From NCBI GenBank assembly GCA_016806715.1, contig CP060531.1, positions 1,845,966 to 1,909,965 of the forward strand: 64,000 bases of DNA, read 5' to 3'. Under the pieces are notes generated by a model, which saw nothing but the letters and a program-made list of their open reading frames with translations, did no database searches and was not told where the DNA came from. Positions 55,909 to 64,000 of this stretch are shown here, piece after piece (the stretch's first letter is position 1; every line of letters starts with the position of its first letter). The stretch is from Thermoplasmatales archaeon (GTDB taxonomy: Archaea; Thermoplasmatota; Thermoplasmata; Thermoplasmatales; Thermoplasmataceae). The position numbers and the translations under genes were made by a program.

Positions 55909-56965
55909 AGTATTCCTCCACCACCCTGTACATGAGTGAATAGAACTCCGAATAATCCCTTGGCCCCGGAGAACCTTCGGGATGGTATTGCAGGGAATAC
56001 CTGCAGTTTTTATGATCGTAAAGCATTTCAACAGTTCCGTCGTTCACATCCCACTGTCCTGCATTCAGAGACGTTGAGGCCAGTGATTCAGGATCAACGG
56101 CATAACCGTGGTTATGTGAGGTGATAAAAATGTTCTTTCCGTCGAATACAGCATGGTTGGTTCCCCTGTGCCCGAATTTCATCTTTACCGTGCGACCACC
56201 AGCAGACAATGCAAGAAGCTGGTGTCCGAGGCAAACGCCAAAGATCGGCAGCCTGCCTGAGTTCATCTTCAGGAATTCTGCGACATTCCCAAGTGAGGGA
56301 TGCGCAGGATCACCAGGGCCGTTAGAAACAAATATGGCTTCATAATCTTTCTCCAGATCATTGAACTCGGTATTGTAGGGCACAACCTCAAGTGAAAAAA
56401 TCTCGGATACATTGGCTAAAAGACTTCTTTTGGTTCCGACATCAATGTAAAGAATGTTTCTTTTTCCGCCTCTTGCGATGCTGTATGGCTTCCTTGTACT
56501 TACTTCCGCAACAAGATCGCTGCTCATGGGGTCAGGCCAGCTATGGGGAATCACCGGCGAATCAAGTATATAGGCTTTCATCGAGCCATGCTCCCTTATC
56601 TTCTTTACCAGCAACCTCGTGTCTACGCCATCTATACCAGGTACACGGTTGTCTTTCAGGAACCTGTCCAACTGGGTGCCACTGTCACCAGAAAACAAGA
56701 TGGAGTGGGCATCCTTTGTTATCACTGCCCTGACCTGCGCCCTGTCGGATTCCATAATGCCCTTAATCAGGGGATAATTACCAATAGTGGAAGAAGCAAA
56801 AACAAGTATCTGCCCTCTATATGAGGGATCGGTTATTGACTCCAGATAGCCTGTCATAGCGGTCGTGAATACAATTTCGCCATAACATTCGGAATCATGA
56901 CCGAAACCATTGCCTCCTATTATGGTGCCGTCCTCCAGGACGAGAAATCTATCGGGCAAATACAT
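55901..56965 (-). CDS. carA: Carbamoyl-phosphate synthase, small subunit
   Basis: 354 residues. N-terminal CPSase domain 'EIVFTTAMTGYLESITDPSYRGQI', C-terminal class I glutamine amidotransferase with the nucleophile Cys in 'FGVCLGHQLLA' and His/Glu in 'QYHPEGSPGP'. Provides ammonia to CarB. First gene of the carAB operon; the upstream 430-bp region should hold its promoter. Confidence 0.97.
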   Translation of the reverse strand: MYLPDRFLVLEDGTIIGGNGFGHDSECYGEIVFTTAMTGYLESITDPSYRGQILVFASSTIGNYPLIKGIMESDRAQVRAVITKDAHSILFSGDSGTQLDRFLKDNRVPGIDGVDTRLLVKKIREHGSMKAYILDSPVIPHSWPDPMSSDLVAEVSTRKPYSIARGGKRNILYIDVGTKRSLLANVSEIFSLEVVPYNTEFNDLEKDYEAIFVSNGPGDPAHPSLGNVAEFLKMNSGRLPIFGVCLGHQLLALSAGGRTVKMKFGHRGTNHAVFDGKNIFITSHNHGYAVDPESLASTSLNAGQWDVNDGTVEMLYDHKNCRYSLQYHPEGSPGPRDYSEFYSLMYRVVEEYYA

Positions 56966-57393
56966 TCCCCCTAAGCTTGCAAAAATATCTGGTTATGGGG
57001 TTATCAGTCAACTTATCTAGCTTGATTTCACCATGGATTAAAAATGTAGCGTTCGCAGTTTACCTGTCAGTCAGTTATGCAATCAAACCGGTACTTCGCC
57101 ATTGAATGGTTAACAAAATTCAGCCAGGTCAATTTTGCGGGGTGCGCAATCCAGTTTCATAAACGCGGAAGTGCAAGAAGAAATACGGATTGGGTGTGAA
57201 AAATATGTTCAGAACAGTATTTCAGGAAAGGGGTAATGATGAAATTCCACGGGCTCCGTGTATTGGCTTATGTTCAAAGTAAGGTAAGGAAGCATCCCGG
57301 CATAGGTATCTGGTATGAACAACTAATTGGGAGTTTGACAGAATACACAAATTTTGCTTAAAATACTTAAGTAAGGGACAGGACTATGTAATC
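56966..57393. other. Spacer between carA and SQR-like gene
   Basis: Divergent promoter region. A 41-codon plus-strand frame (57236-57361, starting ATGATGAAATTCC after an AGGGG) might be a small gene but matches nothing. The palindrome TACTTAAGTA (57363-57372) lies 21 nt before the SQR-like start. Confidence 0.35.
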
Positions 57394-58548
57394 ATGAAAA
57401 CAATTGTCGTGATAGGAGGAGGCTCCGGTGGCATCAGCACCGCAAACCACCTTTCTTACAAACTCAGGGACAAGATCAAAGCAAACGAGATCAGGGTCAT
57501 GCTAATGGACCCCAGCAAGTATCATTATTATCAGCCAGGGTTCCTGGAAATCCCATTTGGACTCATGAAGAAGGAGGAGACATACAAGGAGATTGATAAG
57601 GTTCTGGCTCAGGGGGTAACGCTACTGCAGGAAAAGGCCCTGAAAATTGACCTGGCGAACAGGTCCGTGCAAACCGACAAGGGGAAGTACACATATGACT
57701 ACCTCGTAATAGCAACCGGCGCAAGATATGACTATTCTGCAATACCTGGTTTCGTTGAAGGAGTTGACCATTTCTACACCCTGGAAGGCTCAAATACTCT
57801 CAGGAAAAAGCTGAACGATTTCAAGGGCGGGACCGTGGTTGTAGGAATTTCCAGCATGCCCTATAAATGCACTCCAGCGCCACTTGAAGCTGCGTTCCTG
57901 CTGCACGATATGTTCAAGTCAAGGAATATGCAAGATAAGGTGAAAATTATCTACACATATCCTATGCCAATGGTTTTCCCGGACAAGAGAATATCGGATT
58001 TCGCCTTGGGGTTATTCAAGGAGAAAGGTATAGAATCGGTGCTGGATTTCAAGCTGAAAGAGGTGGATTCCAAGAGCAGGGACCTGATCTCCATTAGCGG
58101 CGAAAAGATTCATTATGATCTTGCACTAATCGCGCCCCCTCATCGCGGCAGCGAACTCATCGCGGCTTCCGGTTTCGGCGATCAGTCCGACTGGGTACCG
58201 GTGGATAAATTTACCCTCAATATAACCGGTTATAAAAACGCCTTTGCCATCGGAGACGCGACGAACCTTCAGGTCTCTAAGGCCGGTTCCGTAGCCGATG
58301 CTGAAGCGGTCGTGGTATCGAACAGGATAGCAGAGGAAATTGATGGCTACAATCCTGAAACACTGTATGACGGATCCGGTGGAGCACTGATGATAACCGG
58401 AATAGGGAAGGCGTCAATGATCTCGTCAAATTACAATCTTTCACCAGTATTCATGCCTGAGAGCTATTCGTTTTACTGGCTGAAACTGATCTACAACAAG
58501 GTATACTGGAACATGACTGCCAAAGCTGTCCTTAGTGAGGTGGCATAA
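57394..58548 (+). CDS. Sulfide:quinone oxidoreductase-like flavoprotein
   Basis: 384 residues. FAD motif 'VVIGGGSGGISTANHL', 'YLVIATGARYDYSAIPG', second nucleotide region 'VGISSMPYKCTPAPLEAAF' and C-terminal 'AFAIGDATN'. This is the SQR family, which oxidises sulfide and reduces quinone at the membrane. Only one Cys (Cys159, in 'YKCTP') is present in the whole protein; standard SQRs use two redox Cys, so the sulfide chemistry may differ. Overlaps the following DUF1641 gene by one base. The last 40 residues ('YWLKLIYNKVYW') could anchor it to the membrane. Confidence 0.83.
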   Translation: MKTIVVIGGGSGGISTANHLSYKLRDKIKANEIRVMLMDPSKYHYYQPGFLEIPFGLMKKEETYKEIDKVLAQGVTLLQEKALKIDLANRSVQTDKGKYTYDYLVIATGARYDYSAIPGFVEGVDHFYTLEGSNTLRKKLNDFKGGTVVVGISSMPYKCTPAPLEAAFLLHDMFKSRNMQDKVKIIYTYPMPMVFPDKRISDFALGLFKEKGIESVLDFKLKEVDSKSRDLISISGEKIHYDLALIAPPHRGSELIAASGFGDQSDWVPVDKFTLNITGYKNAFAIGDATNLQVSKAGSVADAEAVVVSNRIAEEIDGYNPETLYDGSGGALMITGIGKASMISSNYNLSPVFMPESYSFYWLKLIYNKVYWNMTAKAVLSEVA

Positions 58549-58985
58549 TGACCCAGGACATGGACAGGGCAATTCAGCAGGTCACTGTGAAGGATAACAT
58601 GGATGCACTTGTTAACATAATAGACCTCCTTCCAACGATCTCAAAAGGGCTTGCCATGGTGGAGGACCTCAGGAAAAGAGGCGTAATCGACTCAATGCTT
58701 GGACTGGTCTACCTTCTTGCCAGCACAAAAGACATACTCAGCGACGATATGATTAACGGGCTTGGCACAACAGCAAATTCTATCCTCGGTTTATCATCCC
58801 TGACCGCATCATCCACAATTATGGACGCGCTGGGAAAAATTACCACGGGGGTATCGTCAGGAGAATTTGCAAAGGATGGCCAGATTACTGGAACATGGAG
58901 TCTCCTGAAGCAGCTTAAGGACCCGGAAGTGCAGAAAGGTCTCACAATCTTGATAAATGCTTTGAAAGTGCTGGGCAAGCAATAA
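58548..58985 (+). CDS. DUF1641 family protein
   Basis: 145 residues, helical. 'LVNIIDLLPTISKGLAMVEDLRKRGVIDSML' and the repeated Gly/Leu-rich helices match DUF1641, which is often found beside SQR-like or formate dehydrogenase genes. Function unknown; a partner or assembly factor of the flavoprotein is likely from the TAATG overlap. Two weak hydrophobic stretches (about 55-62 and 75-95) suggest membrane contact. Confidence 0.75.
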   Translation: MTQDMDRAIQQVTVKDNMDALVNIIDLLPTISKGLAMVEDLRKRGVIDSMLGLVYLLASTKDILSDDMINGLGTTANSILGLSSLTASSTIMDALGKITTGVSSGEFAKDGQITGTWSLLKQLKDPEVQKGLTILINALKVLGKQ

Positions 58986-59040
58986 AAATACCCTGCATTT
59001 CTTAACTTTTCATTCGTGTAATTATTTATTTTCTAAAATT

Positions 59041-59397
59041 CTAGATTTTACACTTATCCTTCCTGCTAAAAGACATAATGGCGTCTATTTCATCTTTGTT
59101 CAGCCTGATCAAACCCATTATTTCTTTCAGCAGTGTGGTTCTTTCCCAATTTATACTATAATAAATCCACTGAGCCTCTTTTCTCTCCTTTACAAGGCCG
59201 TAACTCCTGAGTTTTGCGAGATGCTGCGAAATATTTGACTGAGACAATGAGAGTAATTCAACCAGTTCGCAAACACAAAGTTCCTTGAGGCTTAGAATCG
59301 CCATTATGTGCAGACGGGTGGGATCACCCAGCAACTTGAAAATGCCTGCATAATCGTTCAGTTCTCCTAAAACGTCCTGAGTTTGCATTTGTTTCAC
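59041..59397 (-). CDS. ArsR-family transcription regulator
   Basis: 118 residues. Winged helix 'FKLLGDPTRLHIMAILS..ELCVCELVELLSLSQSNISQHLAKLRSYGLV'. The Cys41-Val-Cys43 pair matches the ArsR-type thiol sensor motif, which responds to arsenite, antimonite or, in related proteins, persulfide. It also has a Lys-Cys-Lys C-terminus (Cys116). GTG start overlaps the upstream gene's stop, so it is the last gene of the dsrE-fmdE-like operon and probably controls it. Confidence 0.92.
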   Translation of the reverse strand: MKQMQTQDVLGELNDYAGIFKLLGDPTRLHIMAILSLKELCVCELVELLSLSQSNISQHLAKLRSYGLVKERKEAQWIYYSINWERTTLLKEIMGLIRLNKDEIDAIMSFSRKDKCKI

Positions 59398-60065
59398 CTA
59401 ACGTCTTTGAATATAATATCTGTTCGATTTCCAATGTGGGAGTATGGAACATCTTTCCACTCAAAATCAACTCTGCTGGCATAATAATGCTCCTCGGGAA
59501 TTGACGGCAGGAGTGTGTCGATTATCCAGGAATCCTGCATTTTTTTCAGGTCCGAAATTGCCTGAGATAGTTCCTGGTCACGCAGGTTTGCAAGGCCGGA
59601 TTCATGCTTTGTAATCTCCGGGTCAAAGAAATCAGCTTCCTCCACAACTTCAACTGCATCTTTGTTTGAGATCCGCTGAATTATATACCATACGCCTGCC
59701 CGGTCTCTGACATCCTGCGTATTGAACCTTATTCTGCCGCCGGTAAGATATTCGCCTACGTCGCCAAGACAGGGGCTGTTCCTTGACAGAAACCGGAGAT
59801 CGGTTCTATCTATCGGCTCCTGGTGGAAAAGCGCTTTCAGGCCAACCGATAAAGCGTACGCCCCCCTGAACAGGCCATCACAGCCGTGTCCATGAAATTT
59901 TATCAGGTCTATAACTGTAATTTGCTTAGGTACTTTGGAATATCTTCCATGGCTTGATTGAGTATCTATCACGCGAAATGTTGGCAAATGAACATACCTA
60001 GATACCAAATCTGCCCAGAATTTTACATCAGTTTCAATCTCCATTGTATCCACTCCATTGGGCAT
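59394..60065 (-). CDS. FmdE/FwdE-like domain protein
   Basis: 223 residues (or 216 from an internal ATG at 60044). The motif 'IKFHGHGCDGLFRGAYALSVGLK' with His58, His60, Cys62, and 'NSPCLGD' (Cys99), match the FmdE domain ('FHGHxCPG'), named after formylmethanofuran dehydrogenase subunit E but found in many non-methanogen metal-binding proteins. The C-terminal third is different and unique. Its ATG overlaps the dsrE stop (TAATG). Role unknown; association with DsrE suggests sulfur chemistry. Confidence 0.7.
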   Translation of the reverse strand: MPNGVDTMEIETDVKFWADLVSRYVHLPTFRVIDTQSSHGRYSKVPKQITVIDLIKFHGHGCDGLFRGAYALSVGLKALFHQEPIDRTDLRFLSRNSPCLGDVGEYLTGGRIRFNTQDVRDRAGVWYIIQRISNKDAVEVVEEADFFDPEITKHESGLANLRDQELSQAISDLKKMQDSWIIDTLLPSIPEEHYYASRVDFEWKDVPYSHIGNRTDIIFKDVR

Positions 60066-60424
60066 TAGAAACTTATTACAGTGAAATTATCCCTCGCATA
60101 TCTTGAAAACGCATCCCTGGCGAATTCAAGTTTTACATTCAGTGAATCAATTTGTTCCTGCATGTTCCAGTTCTTGACCTGGTTGGAACACGCGCCCGTG
60201 ACTATTCCAGCCTTTATTGCTTCTGACATTGCCTCAATTATCTCCTGGTTGTCCTGATTCTTTTCCAGCATTCTGACTCCGTCAGTGAACAGGAAAATTT
60301 CAACGGTTTCAATCCCGTTTTCCTTTCTTGCATCATTAATACGTTTTGCAACGTGCAGACCGGACATAACCTTTGATCTCTGATCCAAACCTGAATTTAT
60401 TACTATAGCTATCTTCTGACTCAT
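60065..60424 (-). CDS. DsrE-family sulfur-carrier-like protein
   Basis: 119 residues. 'KIAIVINSGLDQRSKVMSGLHVAKRINDA', 'IFLFTDGVRML' and 'KAGIVTGACSNQV' match the DsrE/DsrF-like fold; Cys (about residue 78) is the candidate persulfide carrier. First gene of the three-gene operon with the FmdE-like and ArsR genes. A palindrome lies 20 nt upstream. Confidence 0.82.
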   Translation of the reverse strand: MSQKIAIVINSGLDQRSKVMSGLHVAKRINDARKENGIETVEIFLFTDGVRMLEKNQDNQEIIEAMSEAIKAGIVTGACSNQVKNWNMQEQIDSLNVKLEFARDAFSRYARDNFTVISF

Positions 60425-60443
60425 AATTAATCCTTACTTCCGC

Positions 60444-60455
60444 ATATGCGCATAT
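60444..60455 (-). promoter_or_regulatory. 12-bp palindrome before dsrE, ArsR operator candidate
   Basis: ATATGCGCATAT, perfectly palindromic, lies between a TTTTAATAAG TATA-like element and the dsrE ATG. Its ATA...TAT ends recall ArsR/SmtB-family operators. Binding here by the operon's own ArsR protein would block transcription start. Confidence 0.5.
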
Positions 60456-60535
60456 ACTTATTAAAACTATTGCCTGAGTGTTGCACCATTCTTGTGTACA
60501 TTAGACAGGACATCTACCGCCCTAATCCCCAGTTT

Positions 60536-60658
60536 CTATAACTCCTTCTTTGATTCAGCAAGTTCGCTCCAGTCGGCGAACGCCCGCCTGATGACGAACT
60601 CATCGTCCGTTGATTCCCTCAGTTTGTCCAGAGCCCTCCCTATGAGAGATATAGACAA
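60536..60658 (-). CDS. Tiny ORF with strong ribosome-binding site (weak)
   Basis: 40 residues from TTG at 60658, preceded by GGAGG eight nt upstream. Sequence 'IGRALDKLRESTDDEFVIRR' is helical and charged. Not recognised; it could be a short antitoxin or a gene remnant close to the AbiE-like locus. Confidence 0.3.
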   Translation of the reverse strand: MSISLIGRALDKLRESTDDEFVIRRAFADWSELAESKKEL

Positions 60659-60806
60659 TTGGTTCGCCTCCTAGTATTGAAGTTGATAAAGATTTGTCAG
60701 AGAATAATAGAAATTCTCAAAATCTATGAACACAGCGGCCAGACTTTTTTTCAGCCACGCAACATATAGATTGTAAAAAGGAAATATGATTTACTAACAA
60801 AAAATT

Positions 60807-61621
60807 CTAATCATGACCTCCCAGCTTACGCAAGAATTCTGAAATGAGCATGAAACCTCTCTGTGCAAAGACTTCCCTTTCCCCTTCGTCAACTGGTTCC
60901 ATAAAATCTGCATACAAAAGAGAACCTTCTGTTCTCTCGCTTGAAAACATGTTGCGTAATTTGTCTAGAGATTCCTGTATTTGTGGTTCTCCCCATAATG
61001 ATCCAACACTGAGACTATGTCGTAAGCATCTTTATGTTTGTACCGGTCTCCCAGTGCAATACCTTTAGTGCCGAGACACCCCACGACATTAAGCATCTTG
61101 AAATCAACTTCCGTCACAGCACCGTTCGGCATCTCACCTCTCAAGCTATACCAGTAATTGTGCTGTAGACTTAATTCTGCCCCCAACATAGTGCGCGCAC
61201 TTAGATCTGGTTGCAGTTCTCTATGCCGATGTTCCCTCCCGCTACTTTGATCCGGGAGCGTGAGAAAATCCACAGTTATATTTCGATAAACCTCATCCTT
61301 TCCTTTTATACTCTTTTCGAACGTGAACCTTTTGCCTGTCGCTTGTTCCCAACCAATTTCCTCTATTAATTCCACAATTGTTTGGTACTCATCATTCCCT
61401 ACACGATCAGGGTCCACAATCAGATCGATGTATATCGAGCCGACGTGTCTGAAATTGTCTTCCGGAACCTTGTGAGACTCCAGTAGCAGGTATGGCACCT
61501 AACCTCCAATCAAAACAATAGCTTCCTTATAAGGCCTTAATGTGCGAATCAATTCAACAAGGGCACTCTTTGAGGAAGCAATTAAATGATCTTCAAAATC
61601 AGACGAATAACGTGTCTTCAA
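60807..61621 (-). pseudogene. AbiEii-type nucleotidyltransferase toxin, pseudogene
   Basis: Starts at TTG 61621, overlapping the stop of the antitoxin gene. Frame: 'HLIASSKSALVELIRTLRPYKEAIVLIGG', TAG at 61499-61501 (expected Trp), then 'PYLLLESHKV', 'HVGSIYIDLIVD', 'KHKDAYDIVSVLDHY' and, after a frameshift near 60990, 'SLDKLRNMFSSERTEG..' to a stop at 60807. The nucleotidyltransferase motif GSxDxD reads GSIYID, with the first catalytic Asp changed to Tyr. Nonsense, frameshift and active-site loss together mean it is dead. Confidence 0.78.
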
Positions 61622-62700
61622 GTGGAATTCACTTCCGTTAAGTTTTTCTCTAGAAGTTTTTCTGCCTGCTCTTGCCCACGGGCAGGGTATGTAAATAGAT
61701 CTACATAGAGTTGGATGTCACTTACCACATTTACCTCTCTGATTTTTCTTAAATTCATAAAGATACCTTCATCATAGGGTTCAAAAATCCTGACATTTGC
61801 TCCTGAAATTGTTGGTCTAAGGTCAAGTTTCTTTATCAGAGAATCTATGTCACCGGATGCGTACACCCAAACATCATTGTACCTAACAAATGGTGATACC
61901 AAAGAAGCCCCAGCCATTCCTGTAAGTGCGTATTTTATATTCAGCCCAGAAGTCACCTTCGCGAACTTTGGTATTATTTCGTCCGGGGTTTTTGCAAAAG
62001 AGAAGTAGCCGGTTGATCTGCTCTTTTCAACTGTCCAGTTTGTTGCCCAATCTTTTAGAAGTCTTTTCGGGTCTACAACCCTAATGCTCCTGTCCTTTTC
62101 CCTTGAGACATAACCTTTATCTTCGAGCTGGTTTATGACGAAGTAAACTCCGGCAGGGCTCATTCTGCACATATTGGCAAGTCCAGTGATCTTCCATCTG
62201 GAATCTGGGGTTTCAAGGATCGCTCGTAAAATGCGCGTTGCTTTAGTTGCGAGTATACCTCTCTTCAGCTGCCTTTCTGTGTCCCTCTCTTTGTTGCTTA
62301 TGCGATCTACGAGAACCGAGTCAAATTTTAGATATACATCCCCTATCAAATCAATATATCCAATGTTTTCAGAGGTCAAAATTTCCCTGGACTTCTCACT
62401 GACGTATGGGGCAGCAAATACAGGATATGATCCTTTGTCCATTCCAACCAATTTTTTGAGTCGATAAATGGAACTCTGGACAATTCTTGGTTCACCGCTG
62501 GACTTAACCTCAATTAGTAGGTTTTTTTTAAGTTCTCCCGTTCGAACTCTGACAATCAAATCCGCACGTTTCCCTTTGTCTACTGGAACTTCTAATGATA
62601 TGTCTTCTATTTTCATGTTTGGTAATAGGTTGGGTAGTTTCTCAGCGAGATTAGCTATCGTTTCTCGCTCATTCATTGGACGGGATTTAGTAGAATACAT
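61618..62700 (-). CDS. AbiEi-like antitoxin with nuclease-fold-like N-terminus
   Basis: 360 residues, complete. Residues 1-130 include Asp47 ('RADLIVRV') and 'LLIEVKSSGE' (Glu64-x-Lys66), a spacing like the PD-(D/E)xK nuclease fold. Residues about 150-210 are a winged helix ('KITGLANMCRMSPAGVYFVINQLEDKGYV'). The remainder resembles the AbiEi antitoxin C-terminal region. Position just upstream of, and overlapping, the nucleotidyltransferase gene is the standard type IV order. Probable DNA-binding antitoxin, perhaps kept as a regulator after toxin loss. Confidence 0.7.
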   Translation of the reverse strand: MYSTKSRPMNERETIANLAEKLPNLLPNMKIEDISLEVPVDKGKRADLIVRVRTGELKKNLLIEVKSSGEPRIVQSSIYRLKKLVGMDKGSYPVFAAPYVSEKSREILTSENIGYIDLIGDVYLKFDSVLVDRISNKERDTERQLKRGILATKATRILRAILETPDSRWKITGLANMCRMSPAGVYFVINQLEDKGYVSREKDRSIRVVDPKRLLKDWATNWTVEKSRSTGYFSFAKTPDEIIPKFAKVTSGLNIKYALTGMAGASLVSPFVRYNDVWVYASGDIDSLIKKLDLRPTISGANVRIFEPYDEGIFMNLRKIREVNVVSDIQLYVDLFTYPARGQEQAEKLLEKNLTEVNST

Positions 62701-62829
62701 ATTTTTACCAACTGGTAAATTACCTAAACATATTTAAAATCAATGAGAGGTCTCAAATGACTTTCCCATAATCGATCTATTCATTCCAATGTATCCTCCG
62801 TAATAAGAACATCCAAACCAATTTGAGGA

Positions 62830-62914
62830 TGCGGAGGGCCGGATTCGAACCGGCGGACCCCTACGGGAATGGACCCTAAATCCATCGCCTTTAACCTAGC
62901 TCGACAACCTCCGC
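62830..62914 (-). tRNA. tRNA-Leu (UAG)
   Basis: Minus-strand, 85 nt, type II with a long variable arm: acceptor GCGGAGG/CCTCCGC, anticodon loop TTTAGGG (anticodon TAG) on an ATGGA/TCCAT stem, variable arm CCCGTAGGGG, and T-arm CCGGTTCGAATCCGG. No intron, no encoded CCA. Confidence 0.95.
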
Positions 62915-63177
62915 AATGGTATCCTACATTTACCGGGACTATATTAAAAGTATTCAATACTGTTGGGGCCAAATGAAATGGTCTCTCACCCAATTTACAT
63001 TCTCGTTGTATTTTGGATAACATCAGCATAAGGATTCTAACTGAATGAACGTAAATGGTGTTTCAGCTAAAAGTTAATTGGAAATTAGCAATAATCTGCG
63101 AAAATCCAGTATATGTCAATTATAAGGAGCAGGGAAACCTGGAACTGGAAGATTTCTTATATCAACCCTGAATAAAG

Positions 63178-63798
63178 ATGCGCATGGATCATCTAGAGAG
63201 GCTTTCCAGGTATTCCCTTTCAGACCCTGATAACGTTTCCATTCTTGTTTTGAATTACTCTGCTGATCAGTTTGAAAAAATATTCAGTAAGATGGAATTC
63301 GTGACAGCAATCAGGTTCATTACCGAAATCTCCGGAAAATTGTCTATACCGATAAACTATGCAAACAAGGAGGTATCGGATAACACCTTAATCAGGAAAT
63401 TCATCGACGAGAAGACCAGCGAAAGATCACGTTTTCTACCGGCGATGACAGCATACGATGACAGGTTCAGGGAAGGCTTCATGAGATATATCCCGCAAAA
63501 AGGAAAGGTCATATCCGTGAGAAGTGAAGATGCCTTCACCAGCAGCACGTTGATAAAATCTGTCTCGGATAGCGGACGAAAGGCCATATATATCTGTGGT
63601 TTCAGAACAGAAGTAGATGTGAATATAACCGCTCTTTCATGCCTTTCGCACGGCTTCTTTCCCGTGGTCGTTTCAGACGCCACTTCCACATTTTCAGAGC
63701 GTTCCTTTTATTCGGCACTGGATAGCATGTCGCAGGTGGTGGAGGTCATAGATACCAGAGATTTAATTAAGCTCTGGGGAGATATTGACCAGCTATGA
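63178..63798 (+). CDS. Isochorismatase-fold protein lacking catalytic residues
   Basis: 206 residues. The fold is recognisable from 'AIYICGFRTEVDVNITALSCLSHGF' and 'PVVVSDATSTFSERSF'. The nucleophile Cys, expected in 'TxVCVxxTA', is Asp147, and the first catalytic Asp ('LVLNYS') is Asn26. It would not act as a typical cysteine hydrolase. The stop overlaps the next gene's ATG by 3 nt, pairing it with the kinase; a regulatory or binding function is possible. Confidence 0.6.
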   Translation: MRMDHLERLSRYSLSDPDNVSILVLNYSADQFEKIFSKMEFVTAIRFITEISGKLSIPINYANKEVSDNTLIRKFIDEKTSERSRFLPAMTAYDDRFREGFMRYIPQKGKVISVRSEDAFTSSTLIKSVSDSGRKAIYICGFRTEVDVNITALSCLSHGFFPVVVSDATSTFSERSFYSALDSMSQVVEVIDTRDLIKLWGDIDQL

Positions 63799-64000
63799 AC
63801 CAACCAACGATAGTGTTAATCGGGGGCATACCCGGCGTCGGCAAGACCAGCATGGCTGGCGAAATTGCAAAGGCGCTTGACATAGACATTGTACTTTCCG
63901 GAGATTATCTGCGTGAATTCATACGACCCTTTGGGGATTATGGAAAATTTGCCGTTATGGGCACGAGTGTATATGACGCATGGAAATACTTTGGTGAAAA
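63795..64000 (+). CDS. 2-phosphoglycerate kinase-like protein (3'-partial)
   Basis: 68 residues visible before the window ends. The P-loop 'IGGIPGVGKTSMAGEIAKALDI' is followed by 'VLSGDYLREFIRP', the arrangement of archaeal 2-phosphoglycerate kinases (cyclic 2,3-diphosphoglycerate synthesis), though other small P-loop kinases share it. ATG at 63795 overlaps the previous stop. Confidence 0.6.
   Translation, partial: MNQPTIVLIGGIPGVGKTSMAGEIAKALDIDIVLSGDYLREFIRPFGDYGKFAVMGTSVYDAWKYFGE

Noticed and set aside
55909-56031. 41-residue extension of CarB
   Set aside because: It lies within carA and does not resemble CarB; the ATG at 55908 begins the family sequence.

Overview
The window looks like the chromosome of a euryarchaeon of the Thermoplasmatales type (acidophilic, wall-less relatives of Thermoplasma, Ferroplasma and Cuniculiplasma). 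This is an inference. The support is archaeal in kind: tRNA genes without an encoded CCA end, an HTH_10 (bacterio-opsin-activator type) regulator, AbrB/RelE modules, a MOFRL-type glycerate 2-kinase, an archaeal-style 2-phosphoglycerate kinase, archaeal TATA boxes almost touching start codons, and an adjacent gyrB-gyrA pair, which this order carries although most archaea lack gyrase. No rRNA, CRISPR array or replication origin is visible.

The first ~42.5 kb is gene-poor accessory DNA with many long spacers. Its centre is a nitrate-respiration operon (7.3-15.6 kb): an 84-residue protein, narG, narH, narJ, narI, a TDT/SLAC1-type anion transporter and a hemerythrin-like protein. Around it lie genes that fit nitrogen-oxide, oxygen or sulfur redox stress: five hemerythrin-like (HHE) genes and one hemerythrin pseudogene in 28 kb, thioredoxin reductase, an AhpD-like peroxidase, pyruvate oxidase, an NnrS-like membrane protein, a DUF2249-cupin fusion, a CDGSH iron-sulfur gene, a rhodanese, a flavin reductase, an HTH_10 regulator with a Cys pair, and a YwiC-like membrane protein. 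The combination suggests a nitrate-reduction and nitric-oxide-handling island.

The same half is littered with mobile DNA in several states of decay. An IS630-type element sits in codon 4 of the CDGSH gene, and its own transposase carries two nonsense codons. An IS3-type element splits a GNAT acetyltransferase gene with a 4-bp target duplication. An IS607-type tnpA-tnpB pair looks intact. IS605-type OrfB, IS5-type and IS110-type transposases remain as stop- and frameshift-ridden remnants. Between 38.5 and 40.7 kb one AbrB/RelE toxin-antitoxin pair is intact and a second is broken in both genes.

From the tRNA-Cys gene (42.6 kb) onward the DNA is denser and mostly housekeeping: gyrB-gyrA-homoserine dehydrogenase, a metallo-beta-lactamase-fold hydrolase, tRNA-Gly, azlC-azlD, glutamate dehydrogenase, carA-carB, tRNA-Leu, and a 2-phosphoglycerate kinase running off the end. 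Two accessory pieces sit inside it. One is a sulfur-related group: an SQR-like flavoprotein with DUF1641, facing a dsrE-fmdE-like-arsR operon with a palindromic operator candidate. The other is an AbiE-type (type IV) toxin-antitoxin locus whose antitoxin is intact and whose nucleotidyltransferase toxin is a pseudogene.

Family assignments rest on reading motifs by eye; no database search was possible.
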